Notes under the pieces: generated by a model | Told to the model about the DNA's origin: nothing | What the model saw: only the letters and a program-made list of their open reading frames with translations | Database searches by the model: none | Assembly (NCBI GenBank): GCA_947253595.1 | Contig: CAMXZR010000016.1 | Coordinates: 1 to 20,935 of the forward strand | Reading direction: 5' to 3' | Source of the DNA: an uncultured Olsenella sp. | GTDB lineage: Bacteria > Actinomycetota > Coriobacteriia > Coriobacteriales > Atopobiaceae | DNA: 20,935 nt | Translations under genes and position numbers: made by a program | Part shown: positions 8,006 to 14,778 of the stretch, piece by piece | How the letters are laid out: the number at the start of each line of letters is the position of its first letter | Numbering within the stretch: position 1 is the first letter of the stretch

Positions 8006-8592
8006 TAGTGCTCGTCCTCCGGCGCGGGCTCGGCGGCGGAGTCCTGGCGGGACTCCTCGGACTTGCTGGCGGCGTACTCCTCGGGGGTGAGGACGTCCTC
8101 GATGCGCAGGTTGACGCCGGCGACCTCGAGGCCCGTCATGCCCGTCACCTGCTTGACCACGGTACGCTTAACGTCCTCGAATACCTGGGGGGCGTAGGCT
8201 CCGTACTCGATGAGCACCGAGATGTTAACGCGGACGGCCGAGTCAGGGGTCACCTCGACGGTCACACCCTTGCGCGCGTCACTGGCACCCAGCACGTCCT
8301 GGATGCGGTTGAGCCAGCCACCCTTCATTCCGATGACGCCGGGCACGTCGCGCATCGAGATCGCGACGATCTTCTCGATGACGCCGTTGGAGAAGGTGAG
8401 GGAGTCCTCTGAGTCGAGGTCCTCGTCCTCCCCCGCCAACAGAACGGGCTGGTCGGCCGTCTTGGGGTCGCCGGCGGAGGGGGCCTCCGCGGTCGTGGCC
8501 TCCGCGGCAACCTGCTCGTCGGAAGTCCTGCTCGCGAGTTCCGTGACCTCCTCTACCTCGGTCTCGGCCTTCTGGGTCCTGGTCTCGGACAT
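8005..8592 (-). CDS. Asp23/Gls24 family envelope stress response protein
   Basis: This 195-residue protein has an acidic, low-complexity N-terminus of about 65 residues rich in Glu and Ala. A single Asp23/Gls24 domain follows at about 66-170 (NGVIEKIVAISMRDVPGVIG, then NISVLIEYGAYAPQVFEDVK and LEVAGVNLRIEDVLTPEEY). The tail is acidic. Family members are abundant cytoplasmic proteins tethered to the membrane by AmaP, and they respond to cell-wall or alkaline stress. Here amaP and the DUF2273 gene lie upstream in the same operon, which supports that assignment. The SD GAGAGGAG stands about 8 bases before ATG 8592. The gene shares one base with murT, linking it to peptidoglycan amidation. Confidence 0.93.
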   Translation of the reverse strand: MSETRTQKAETEVEEVTELASRTSDEQVAAEATTAEAPSAGDPKTADQPVLLAGEDEDLDSEDSLTFSNGVIEKIVAISMRDVPGVIGMKGGWLNRIQDVLGASDARKGVTVEVTPDSAVRVNISVLIEYGAYAPQVFEDVKRTVVKQVTGMTGLEVAGVNLRIEDVLTPEEYAASKSEESRQDSAAEPAPEDEH

Positions 8593-8668
8593 GAGCTGTC
8601 TCCTCTCGGATGCCTGTGCTTTATGCTGGTGCGCAGATACGGACTTGGCGCGACGTGCCGGGCCGACG

Positions 8669-9037
8669 CTAGCCCTGGTTGCCCCTCAGGGCGCGCTTAA
8701 TCGCGTCCAGGACGCGCGTGTCACCATCGAGGCCCTGGCCTACCGCGACGCCTACCGCGACGCAGAAGACGACGAAGAGGGCGCGCCACAGGCCCAGGGC
8801 AAAGACCAGGACCGCCACGCAGAGGCCCACGAGCCCGCCCGCAACGGCCTTCTCGTGCCTCTGAACCGCCTGGCGAAGGGCACGTCCGAGCTGCCATGCG
8901 GGGACCTCCTCGCGCGCGTCTTCCGTCGTGGGCTCCTCGGGGGAGGGGACATCCCCCTCCGACCGACCGGCTTCGCCTGCCTGCGGCTCCTCCGCGACCG
9001 AATCCTCCACCGCAAGCCGCGGCCTCTTCTCTGCCAT
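8669..9037 (-). CDS. DUF2273-type small integral membrane protein
   Basis: This 122-residue protein has an acidic, Pro/Glu-rich cytoplasmic N-terminus (1-46) and a basic amphipathic stretch (50-63). A hydrophobic hairpin or two short helices follow at about 64-102 (GGLVGLCVAVLVFALGLW, then LFVVFCVAVGVAVG), and the tail is basic. The transmembrane part and the position between amaP and asp23 match the DUF2273 proteins that accompany Asp23/AmaP in Gram-positive bacteria. Their exact role is unknown; they may help hold Asp23 at the membrane. The ATG at 9037 is preceded by GGGGAGGAG and lies three bases after the amaP stop. The long acidic N-terminal extension is unusual for this normally very short family. 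Confidence 0.8.
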   Translation of the reverse strand: MAEKRPRLAVEDSVAEEPQAGEAGRSEGDVPSPEEPTTEDAREEVPAWQLGRALRQAVQRHEKAVAGGLVGLCVAVLVFALGLWRALFVVFCVAVGVAVGQGLDGDTRVLDAIKRALRGNQG

Positions 9038-9040
9038 GGG

Positions 9041-9787
9041 TTACTCCTCCCCCGAGATGACCGTTGCGTCCTCAGGTCCGCGAGGCGCACGTCCCATGGG
9101 AACCGTGATCTCTGACGTGTCGCCCGATGCCTCGGGCGTGACGGACGGCAGGGGCTCCGACGTCGAAGCGCCCTCGACGGGGACGACGTCCTCCGACGAG
9201 GCACCGACGGGCGGCTCCGATGCCGTCGAGCCCGCAGTGAGGCCCACGACCGCAAGCTCGGCCTCGCCCTGGTACTCGCTTGCGTCGAGGAACTCAAGGT
9301 CGATGGCATCGACGTTGTCGCCGCAGACCACGCGCAGGCCCGAAGCCAGGCGCCCGTGAAGATCGGAGCCGGTCTTGGCGACGTCCACCGTGCGCTCGGG
9401 CTGCACCCGTGCGTCCACGCTGACCCGACCGCGTCTTCCGATCCTCACGTCGACCCTCTTTGCCCTGAGGAGGCCGCCCTCCTCGATCACGTGGGTGGCC
9501 TGCGAGGCGATCGCGTCGCGGGTCACGCTCACGCGGTCACCCCCCTCGCGGGCGACCTCGACCGTGGGACGGCGGTGCTGGGCAAAGATGGAGCGCAGGA
9601 GGAAGAGGAGGAGACCCGCCGCAAGGACCATGGCGGCACCCTCGACGACGTAATAGTAGACGTCGACCCCCATGAGAGCGCTTGCCTCGCGCGTCCAGGG
9701 CCCCCACCAGGGCAGCGCCAGCGCGGCAAGGGCAAGGAGCCCAGCCAGCGAGAACACGAACAGGCACAAGCGCTTCAAGATGCCCAT
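9041..9787 (-). CDS. amaP: Alkaline shock response membrane anchor protein AmaP
   Basis: This 248-residue membrane protein has two transmembrane helices near the N-terminus, at about residues 5-28 (LCLFVFSLAGLLALAALAL) and 47-68 (VVEGAAMVLAAGLLLFLLR). A cytoplasmic Asp23-like domain follows at about 80-185 (VSVTRDAIASQATHVIEEGG, RVSVDARVQPERTVDVA). The C-terminal tail of about 60 residues is low-complexity and rich in Glu, Ser, Thr and Pro. AmaP recruits Asp23 to the membrane, and its genes usually stand next to DUF2273 and asp23 as here. It is the first gene of the envelope operon, with a strong SD (GAGGGAGGG) about 11 bases before ATG 9787. Confidence 0.88.
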   Translation of the reverse strand: MGILKRLCLFVFSLAGLLALAALALPWWGPWTREASALMGVDVYYYVVEGAAMVLAAGLLLFLLRSIFAQHRRPTVEVAREGGDRVSVTRDAIASQATHVIEEGGLLRAKRVDVRIGRRGRVSVDARVQPERTVDVAKTGSDLHGRLASGLRVVCGDNVDAIDLEFLDASEYQGEAELAVVGLTAGSTASEPPVGASSEDVVPVEGASTSEPLPSVTPEASGDTSEITVPMGRAPRGPEDATVISGEE

Positions 9788-9842
9788 GAGGCAACATCCC
9801 TCCCTCGGGTGCCGCCCGGGAGCGGCGCAGACGTTAGCTCAC

Positions 9843-9871
9843 AGGATAGCGCAGGGACGGGACGCGCCGAA
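9843..9871 (-). promoter_or_regulatory. Possible promoter of the amaP operon
   Basis: On the minus strand TTCGGC (9871-9866) and TATCCT (9848-9843) are separated by 17 bases and lie about 55 bases upstream of the amaP start. The -10 matches the consensus at four of six positions, the -35 less well. This is offered only as the best candidate in the 150-base gap between the spx-like gene and amaP. Confidence 0.25.
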
Positions 9872-9904
9872 CAGAGAGCCTGCCCGCCATGCACCTCGCG
9901 CGGC

Positions 9905-9930
9905 AAAAGGCAGGGGGCGCGACCGCCTGC
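9905..9930 (-). terminator. Terminator after the ArsC/Spx-like gene
   Basis: Read on the minus strand, GCAGG (9930-9926) pairs with CCTGC (9914-9910). The stem extends by two more G-C pairs after one mismatch, has a five-base loop, and is followed by CTTTTG. It lies eight bases past the stop of the ArsC/Spx-like gene, so it probably ends the BASS-ybaN-spx transcript before the amaP operon. Confidence 0.55.
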
Positions 9931-9937
9931 GGACCTC

Positions 9938-10306
9938 CTAGAGAAGACGCTCCTCCCATTCCCGCTCCCTGAACCCCACGAGGACGAAGTCGGGCCCGAC
10001 CACGAGGGGTCTCTTCACCAGCATGCCACTCGTGGCAAGGAGCGCGTAGCACTCCTCGTCCGTCATGCCGGCGTCGAGCCGCGCCTTCACTCCCAACTCG
10101 CGATAGAGCGTTCCGCTGGCGTTGAAGAGCCTGCGCGCGGGAAGGCCGCTCAGGGCATGCCAGGAGGCGAGCTCCTCGTCACTGGGGTTTTCCTGGACGA
10201 TATCACGGAACTCGTATGAGACCCCATGCTCGTCGAGCCATCTCAGGGCGCGCTTGCAGGTCGAGCAGCGCGGGTGGCAGAGAAGCAGAAGACCGTCCCT
10301 TTCCAT
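9938..10306 (-). CDS. ArsC/Spx-family thioredoxin-fold protein
   Basis: This 122-residue protein of the arsenate reductase/Spx family has a thioredoxin-like fold with a redox CxxC. The N-terminal strand and motif LLLLCHPRCSTCKRAL hold Cys14-Ser-Thr-Cys17 plus an extra Cys10. ArsC-type helices and the typical segments NPSDEELASW (39-48) and LPARRLFNASGTLYRELG (55-72) follow. The end LVKRPLVVGPDFVLVGF (about 97-113) carries the cis-Pro of the fold. This pattern fits the YusI/YffB/Spx-like group better than true arsenate reductases, so the role may be redox sensing, transcription-factor-like, or thiol reduction. The SD GAGGAGG stands about 6 bases before ATG 10306. It follows a YbaN-like gene by 52 bases and a terminator follows. 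Confidence 0.85.
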   Translation of the reverse strand: MERDGLLLLCHPRCSTCKRALRWLDEHGVSYEFRDIVQENPSDEELASWHALSGLPARRLFNASGTLYRELGVKARLDAGMTDEECYALLATSGMLVKRPLVVGPDFVLVGFREREWEERLL

Positions 10307-10358
10307 GGGTTCCTCCTCGATGTCGCATGGTTCGCGGGCGGCGGAGTCGCCCTGGGGC

Positions 10359-10922
10359 CTAGCGTCCCGATCCGCCCCTTATCGTCGCCTCGGGGTCGCG
10401 CACGTACAGGTAGAGGTAGCACCAGCTGGCCACCCAGGCGAGCGACACGACGGCCCGCAGGCCCCAGCGCACGTAGCGCGCGAGGGGCAGGATGAGGGAG
10501 GCGGCGAGCAGCAGCGCCATGCCCACCGAGACCCTGGTCATGATGACGTCCTTGCGGCGGTGCTCCATTATGGGCCGTCTCGCCTTCTCCTGAGGCTCGT
10601 TGAGCTTCTCGATGAGCCAGCGATAGAGGCGCGTGGACCTCAGGAAGCGACCGAAGGACGGGAAGGCGTGCGAGAGCGAGATGGCCCCGAGGACCCAGAA
10701 GGGTATGGCGGGCAGCACCGGGAAGATCGCTCCCACGATCGCAAGGACGACGCAGACGACGGTGGCGAGCACGTAGAGGGCGCGCTCCCCCGGCGTGGGG
10801 GGCTCGTCCTCGTCGAAGTCGAGGTCGAGGAAGGGATAGCGGTTGTTGCTCTTCTTGTGTGCACGCCGAGCCTCGACGCGCATCCTGACGCCCCCGAGCC
10901 TTCTCTTGCCCCGTGCCTTCAT
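10359..10922 (-). CDS. YbaN-family (DUF454) inner membrane protein
   Basis: This 187-residue membrane protein has a basic N-terminus and then an acidic stretch DLDFDEDEPPTPGERALY. Four predicted membrane segments lie at about 48-68, 70-85, 130-148 and 153-173. The family hallmark is GAIFPVLPAIPFWVLGAISL (64-83), followed by SHAFPSFGRFLRSTRLYRWL. This matches the YbaN/DUF454 pattern in which a short loop between helices is rich in Pro and a WL motif follows. Its function is unknown. The ATG at 10922 has a weak SD. An in-frame ATG at 10883, preceded by GGGGGCGTCAGG, is an alternative start that would remove 13 residues. Upstream lies the BASS transporter gene, 105 bases away; downstream is the ArsC/Spx-like gene. 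Confidence 0.8.
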   Translation of the reverse strand: MKARGKRRLGGVRMRVEARRAHKKSNNRYPFLDLDFDEDEPPTPGERALYVLATVVCVVLAIVGAIFPVLPAIPFWVLGAISLSHAFPSFGRFLRSTRLYRWLIEKLNEPQEKARRPIMEHRRKDVIMTRVSVGMALLLAASLILPLARYVRWGLRAVVSLAWVASWCYLYLYVRDPEATIRGGSGR

Positions 10923-11027
10923 CCACCACCGTCCGTCTCGCCAGGGCGCCCCACGGGCGCGAACCTCCTCATCCTATCTAAGCGTGCGCACGAAGGTGTG
11001 GAGGTCCCACGCATTCCGGCAGACGTC

Positions 11028-11993
11028 CTAGGCGGCGCGCCCGGGCTCCCCCTCGCCCCCAAGGCGGCGCCGGAGGAGAGAGCCAAAGGCGGCCGCCAGG
11101 AACTGCTGGAAGAGGGTCCCCATCATCACGGGGAACATGACCGCGGGACCAAAGTAGCTCTCGGCAATGACTGCACCCGCGCTTATGTTGCGCAAGCCGC
11201 AGTCGAAGGTGAGCGTGACGGCCCGTCGCCTCTCGAGTCCCATCAACCGTCCCAGCAGCAGGCCGACGACGAACCCCGAACTGGCGAAGCAGCCCACGAA
11301 GAGCATGATTTCGAGGAGGCGCGGGTTCAGATGGAGCATGGAGTCGGATATCCCTGTCGCGTTGGCGGTGATGATGAGCGCCAGGATCACCCTGCAGGCG
11401 GGCGACATGACGGGCGAGAGGACCCTCCCTCCCCAGCCGTGGCTCAGCTGGTTAAGCGTCATCCCCGCCAGGGCTGGCAGCGCGATCATGGAGAGCATCT
11501 CCCGCATCATGGAAAGGGAGTCCATGCTCACCGTTGCCCCTACTAGGACCCAGAGCATGAGCGGGATGCTGAACGGGGACAGAAGGGTCGAGACCATGAG
11601 CGTCGCCAGCCCGAGTGAGACGTCGCCGTCGAAGAGGCCGACCCACATGATGGACACGACGCCTATGGGGACGCTGTACTCGAGCACGATGCCGCAGGTG
11701 GTCTGGGGATCATGGAAGATCGCCCGGGCGAGTGCGCAGGAGAGCGCGGGCATGGCCACGGAGGTGACGAGGAGCGCCGCGAGGAGGGGTGCCGGCCGCC
11801 TCAGGCAGGAGAGCAGGTCGTCGAAGCCACTCGCGAGGGAGCCCTGGAAGGTCATGAGCGCGAAGAGCGCCGGAACGATGGGGTCGAGCCGCGAGAACAC
11901 GCCGGGAAGGAAGATGCCCCCCGCGAGGCAGAAGGGCACGATGAGGACCATGTGCCCAGCCATGAACTTGCCAAAGGCCTGCCACCTCGCCAT
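11028..11993 (-). CDS. Bile acid:sodium symporter (BASS) family transporter
   Basis: This 321-residue polytopic membrane protein has about nine or ten hydrophobic segments. The fold family is indicated by the internal-repeat crossover STLLSPFSIP (residues 135-144), preceded by LEYSVPIGVVSIMW. A second half shows FDCGLRNISAGAVIAESYFG and VMFPVMMGTLFQQ. Together these resemble the BASS/ASBT group (YocS-like). The usual PGG crossover residues appear here as PIG, so the substrate and sodium dependence are uncertain; organic anions or pantoate-like compounds are as likely as bile acids. The frame is open further upstream to 12080, but ATG 11993 has the SD GAGAGGGG at the right distance and begins the first real membrane segment. 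The preceding 29 residues are Arg-rich and look untranslated. Confidence 0.75.
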   Translation of the reverse strand: MARWQAFGKFMAGHMVLIVPFCLAGGIFLPGVFSRLDPIVPALFALMTFQGSLASGFDDLLSCLRRPAPLLAALLVTSVAMPALSCALARAIFHDPQTTCGIVLEYSVPIGVVSIMWVGLFDGDVSLGLATLMVSTLLSPFSIPLMLWVLVGATVSMDSLSMMREMLSMIALPALAGMTLNQLSHGWGGRVLSPVMSPACRVILALIITANATGISDSMLHLNPRLLEIMLFVGCFASSGFVVGLLLGRLMGLERRRAVTLTFDCGLRNISAGAVIAESYFGPAVMFPVMMGTLFQQFLAAAFGSLLRRRLGGEGEPGRAA

Positions 11994-12053
11994 GCGACGC
12001 CCCTCTCCACGAGGGAACATCCTACGCCCGCGACAGGCTCCCTGCCATGGCGA

Positions 12054-12091
12054 GGGGGCGGCCCGCAACCGTCTGGTCACGGGCCGCCCTC
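12054..12091 (-). terminator. GC-rich hairpin closing the PTS operon
   Basis: GGGCGGCCCG at 12056-12065 and CGGGCCGCCC at 12080-12089 form a perfect 10-bp stem, extendable by two pairs, with a 14-base loop. It lies about 25 bases beyond the stop of the small membrane protein gene on the minus strand and about 60 bases before the BASS gene. It lacks a T-run, so termination is inferred from position and stem strength. Confidence 0.5.
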
Positions 12092-12113
12092 GGCTTGCCG
12101 ACTTCTGGCTGGC

Positions 12114-12476
12114 CTACGCGTAGCGTCTGCTGGAGCTCTTTGGGTCGACGGGAACCTTCCCGTGCTCCGCCTCGTAGGCCTCGATCATGCGGTCCACGTT
12201 GCGCTTGGCGTTGCGGATCCCCAGGAAAAGCACGACCGCAGCGGGTATGGACAGGGCAATGAGGAGGACGCCCGCAATGCCCGCCTGCCTTCCTCCCGTC
12301 CCGTAGAAGCCCCAGCCCACGAGGATGGCACCGACCGCAAGGCCCGAGTAGGCGAGGCGCTTCCAGGCCTCCAGGCGCATGATTGCCTGAGTCTGCAGCT
12401 CCGCCTCCCTGAGCAGGGGCATGCGCGCGGGGGCGCGCTCACCCTTCGAGGCCGTCTTGACGCCGTCCTTCGCCAT
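12114..12476 (-). CDS. Small two-helix membrane protein of unknown function at end of PTS operon
   Basis: I do not recognise this 120-residue protein. It has a basic N-terminus, then an amphipathic helix LLREAELQTQAIMRLEAWKR (21-40). Two transmembrane helices lie at about 41-59 (LAYSGLAVGAILVGWGFYG) and 65-87 (AGIAGVLLIALSIPAAVVLF). A charged helix NAKRNVDRMIEAYEAEHGK ends in a basic tail. Both termini are probably cytoplasmic. It lies 22 bases after the IID gene and before the operon's hairpin, so it is almost certainly transcribed with the PTS. It may be a small partner or regulator of the permease, but this is inference from position only. ATG 12476 is preceded by GGGAG; an in-frame TTG at 12488 would add four residues. 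Confidence 0.7.
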   Translation of the reverse strand: MAKDGVKTASKGERAPARMPLLREAELQTQAIMRLEAWKRLAYSGLAVGAILVGWGFYGTGGRQAGIAGVLLIALSIPAAVVLFLGIRNAKRNVDRMIEAYEAEHGKVPVDPKSSSRRYA

Positions 12477-12498
12477 CTGCGCTCCCAACCCCCCTTGC

Positions 12499-13350
12499 CT
12501 AGTAGGACAGGCCGGGGTCGAAGATGGAGGTGTTGATGCCGGGAATCGTGATGCAGCCCACGAGGGCGACGATGACCAGGATCAGCATGACGATGGTCGG
12601 CGAGATCTTCTTCTTGGCCATGAGCCACCAGCACAGCCACACGAAGAAGAAGTTCAGGGCCTTGGGCATGATGCCGTCGAGCGTCGACTGCAGCGCGAAG
12701 GAGGAGTCCGCGCCGAACTCGACCGCGAACGAGGTCGAGATGTTGATCCAGGTGGCCGCGACGGCACCAATGACCATGGTGCCGACCATGACGATGGAGC
12801 TGCGCAGGGCGGCGGACTGGGGGCCGACGAGGGCCTCGACCGCAGACCCGCCCAGAGAGTATCCCTGGTTGTAGGCAAACTTCATGCCGAAGTACATGAA
12901 TACGTTCCAGACCACGATGTAGAAGATCGGGCCCAGGGGGTTGCCGCCAGTGGAGAGGCCCAGGGCGATGCCCAGCAGGATGGGGATGAAGGTGCCGACG
13001 ATGATGGAGTCGCCAAGGCCGGCGAGCGGGCCCATCAGGCCGGCGCGGATGCCGTTGATGGTCTCGGCGTCCATGGGCTCGCCGTTGGCGCGCGCCTCCT
13101 CGAGGCCAACGGTGAGGCCGACGACCATGGTGCCGATCTGGGGTTCGGTGTTGAAGAAGGTGGTGTAGGTGCGCAGCGCCTCGACCTTCTCCTCGTCACT
13201 CTCGTACAGCTCGTCGACGATGGGAAGCATGGCCCACAGGTAGCCGAAGGTCTGCATGTGCTCCTGCGAGAAGCAGGTCAGGTTGCCATAGGCCCAGTGG
13301 AGGAACGACGTCTTGCGTGCGGACTCGGAGGTCTTCTTGAGCTCTGCCAT
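12499..13350 (-). CDS. PTS mannose/fructose/sorbose-family IID component
   Basis: This 283-residue membrane subunit forms, with IIC, the sugar channel of a mannose-class phosphotransferase system. Family landmarks are the N-terminal HWAYGNLTCFSQEHMQTFGY (18-37) and LRTYTTFFNTEP (59-70). The conserved loop IRAGLMGPLAGLGDS (101-115) is followed by IIVGTFIPIL. The C-terminal half holds hydrophobic helices and LSY at the very end. The start ATG 13350 lies two bases after the IIC stop, and the SD (GAGGAGGACATC) is inside the end of the IIC gene, so translation is coupled. The sugar cannot be read from sequence; mannose, glucose, fructose, sorbose and amino sugars are all transported by members of this class. 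Confidence 0.95.
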   Translation of the reverse strand: MAELKKTSESARKTSFLHWAYGNLTCFSQEHMQTFGYLWAMLPIVDELYESDEEKVEALRTYTTFFNTEPQIGTMVVGLTVGLEEARANGEPMDAETINGIRAGLMGPLAGLGDSIIVGTFIPILLGIALGLSTGGNPLGPIFYIVVWNVFMYFGMKFAYNQGYSLGGSAVEALVGPQSAALRSSIVMVGTMVIGAVAATWINISTSFAVEFGADSSFALQSTLDGIMPKALNFFFVWLCWWLMAKKKISPTIVMLILVIVALVGCITIPGINTSIFDPGLSY

Positions 13351-13352
13351 GA

Positions 13353-14216
13353 TTAGATGTCCTCCTCATCGTCATCGTCGACCGAAGCCGCCTGGGCAGC
13401 CAGGGCCGGGCGGTTGGTCTTGACGGACTGGATCTCGAAGTTGATAAGTGCGAAGAAGACGGCAATGAGGGCGGGCGCGATGAGGTTGCAGCCCATGACC
13501 GCGGCGAGCAGGAAGCCCACGGCGAAGGTGACCCAGTCGAGCGGCTTGGTGATGACCTGCTTGCAGAGGATGCCGACGCCGACCGCAGGGAGCAGCGAGC
13601 CCACGGTGAAGAGGGTCTTCATCGCGAGGCCGTCCATGGGGAGGTACTCCTTCATGAGATCGACCATCGTGGGGCCCGCCATGCAGATGGCCACGGTGGG
13701 AATGAAGGAAAACAGGATGTGGGAGACCCAGGGGAGCACCGTCTCGACCATGGGGATGGTCTTCTTGATGCTGTCCCACTTGCCACCCTCGACGGCCTTC
13801 CAGCCGATGCCCTGCCACACGAGGTTCAGGGTCGCGGTGCCGTAGAAGAGGACGGTTCCCAGGATGCCGACTGCGGCGCCCAGGGCGGCGGCGAGGCCGG
13901 TGGCGGCGTCGGACGAGGGGTCGAGGCCCTGCGCCGAGATGGAGAGCATGGCCAGCGGGATGCCGATGTAGGTCACGGCGCGCACGTCGGCCGAGACGGT
14001 CCCGCCGGGGGTCACGAGCGCGATGTAGACGACCTGGATGGCAGCGTCGACGATGATGCCAAGCTGCAGGTTGCCCAGGATGATGCCCACGACGAGGCCG
14101 CCAACGAGGGGACGGCCCAGGGTATAGTTTCCGATGGTCGTGCCGCCCATGCCCGGAAGGGACGCGAGGCACGCGAAAATTCCAAGCAAGACGGCCTGGA
14201 AGATGCTAATCGTCAT
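13353..14216 (-). CDS. PTS mannose/fructose/sorbose-family IIC component
   Basis: This 287-residue integral membrane permease subunit has the typical opening SIFQAVLLGIFACLASLPGM (4-23). It then shows TTIGNYTLGRPLVGGLVVG, the segment GNLQLGIIVDAAIQVVYIAL (48-67) and TPGGTVSADVRAVTYIGIPL. These residues belong to the sugar-binding elevator domain of IIC proteins in this class. The C-terminal end is acidic (DDDDEEDI). The open frame extends upstream to 14309, but ATG 14216, preceded by GGAAGGTGGG, begins the family-typical N-terminus and is taken as the start. It follows the IIB stop by 40 bases and precedes IID by two bases. Confidence 0.95.
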   Translation of the reverse strand: MTISIFQAVLLGIFACLASLPGMGGTTIGNYTLGRPLVGGLVVGIILGNLQLGIIVDAAIQVVYIALVTPGGTVSADVRAVTYIGIPLAMLSISAQGLDPSSDAATGLAAALGAAVGILGTVLFYGTATLNLVWQGIGWKAVEGGKWDSIKKTIPMVETVLPWVSHILFSFIPTVAICMAGPTMVDLMKEYLPMDGLAMKTLFTVGSLLPAVGVGILCKQVITKPLDWVTFAVGFLLAAVMGCNLIAPALIAVFFALINFEIQSVKTNRPALAAQAASVDDDDEEDI

Positions 14217-14256
14217 AGTGAATAACCCACCTTCCCAGTAGTGGTTCGCCCGAGCG

Positions 14257-14724
14257 CTAGTGGACGTCGAACTGACTACGGAACTTGGGCCACTCGCCGA
14301 TGGACACATCGGGGAGCAGGGCGAACTTCACCTCGTAGCCAGCCTTCGACATGTCCTCGAAGGCCTGGGCCTCCTCGGCGGTGATGGACTGGTTGTTGCC
14401 CAGCTTGGTGGTGCCGGGACGGTCGTTGCAGGGGCCGACGATGACCGTCTTGACGTCGGAGGGAACGAACTTCTCGTCGACGAGGATCCTCTTCATGTCG
14501 AGGGGGCTCTTCGTGATGAGGAAGTAGCGCGACGCCGAGGAGAGGACCGTGTCCTTCTTCTCGAGGAAGTGAGCCATCGTCCAGACGAAGATCTTCTTGT
14601 CCGGCGCGGCACCCTTGTAGGCCGCCTTGAGCACGGAGTTGCTCGCGGCGACGTCGTTGACGGCGATGATGCCGTCACAGGGACGCTCAATCGCCCAGCG
14701 CGTGACCGTCTGCCCATGAATCAT
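14257..14724 (-). CDS. PTS mannose-family IIB component, apparently frameshifted at its N-terminus
   Basis: This cytoplasmic phosphotransfer subunit receives phosphate from IIA on a histidine and passes it to the sugar at IIC/IID. The readable frame is 155 residues: MIHGQTVTRW with the phosphoryl-accepting His at position 3, then ERPCDGIIAVNDVAAS, KIFVWTMAHF, VKTVIVGPCNDRPG and LGNNQSIT, all typical of IIB. Family members normally begin about ten residues earlier with a strand ending in VRIDDRMIHGQ. Those codons (VRIDDR) are present in frame just upstream of 14724, but no ATG, GTG or TTG starts them. The good SD-ATG (AAGGAG, ATG at 14750) is in another frame and stops after nine codons at a TGA overlapping ATG 14724. 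The product is either re-initiated and shortened, or the gene is damaged, or a base is missing from the sequence. Confidence 0.8.
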   Translation of the reverse strand: MIHGQTVTRWAIERPCDGIIAVNDVAASNSVLKAAYKGAAPDKKIFVWTMAHFLEKKDTVLSSASRYFLITKSPLDMKRILVDEKFVPSDVKTVIVGPCNDRPGTTKLGNNQSITAEEAQAFEDMSKAGYEVKFALLPDVSIGEWPKFRSQFDVH

Positions 14725-14778
14725 ACGGTCGTCGATACGAACGAAATCATTTCCACTCCTTCCGCTTGCCTGCGTTGC

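Noticed and set aside
10919..10954. Eleven-codon GTG reading frame with a good SD that stops in an ATGA overlap with the YbaN-like gene
   Set aside because: It could be a coupling leader peptide, but it is too short and too Gly-rich to support without conservation data.
10122..11546. Open frame of 474 codons on the plus strand across three minus-strand genes
   Set aside because: It spans intergenic DNA and three supported genes and reads as Arg/Pro/His/Glu-rich noise.
11994..12080. Extension of the BASS transporter to an upstream start
   Set aside because: The 29 additional residues are Arg/Gly-rich, contain the SD of the internal ATG and overlap the operon hairpin upstream.
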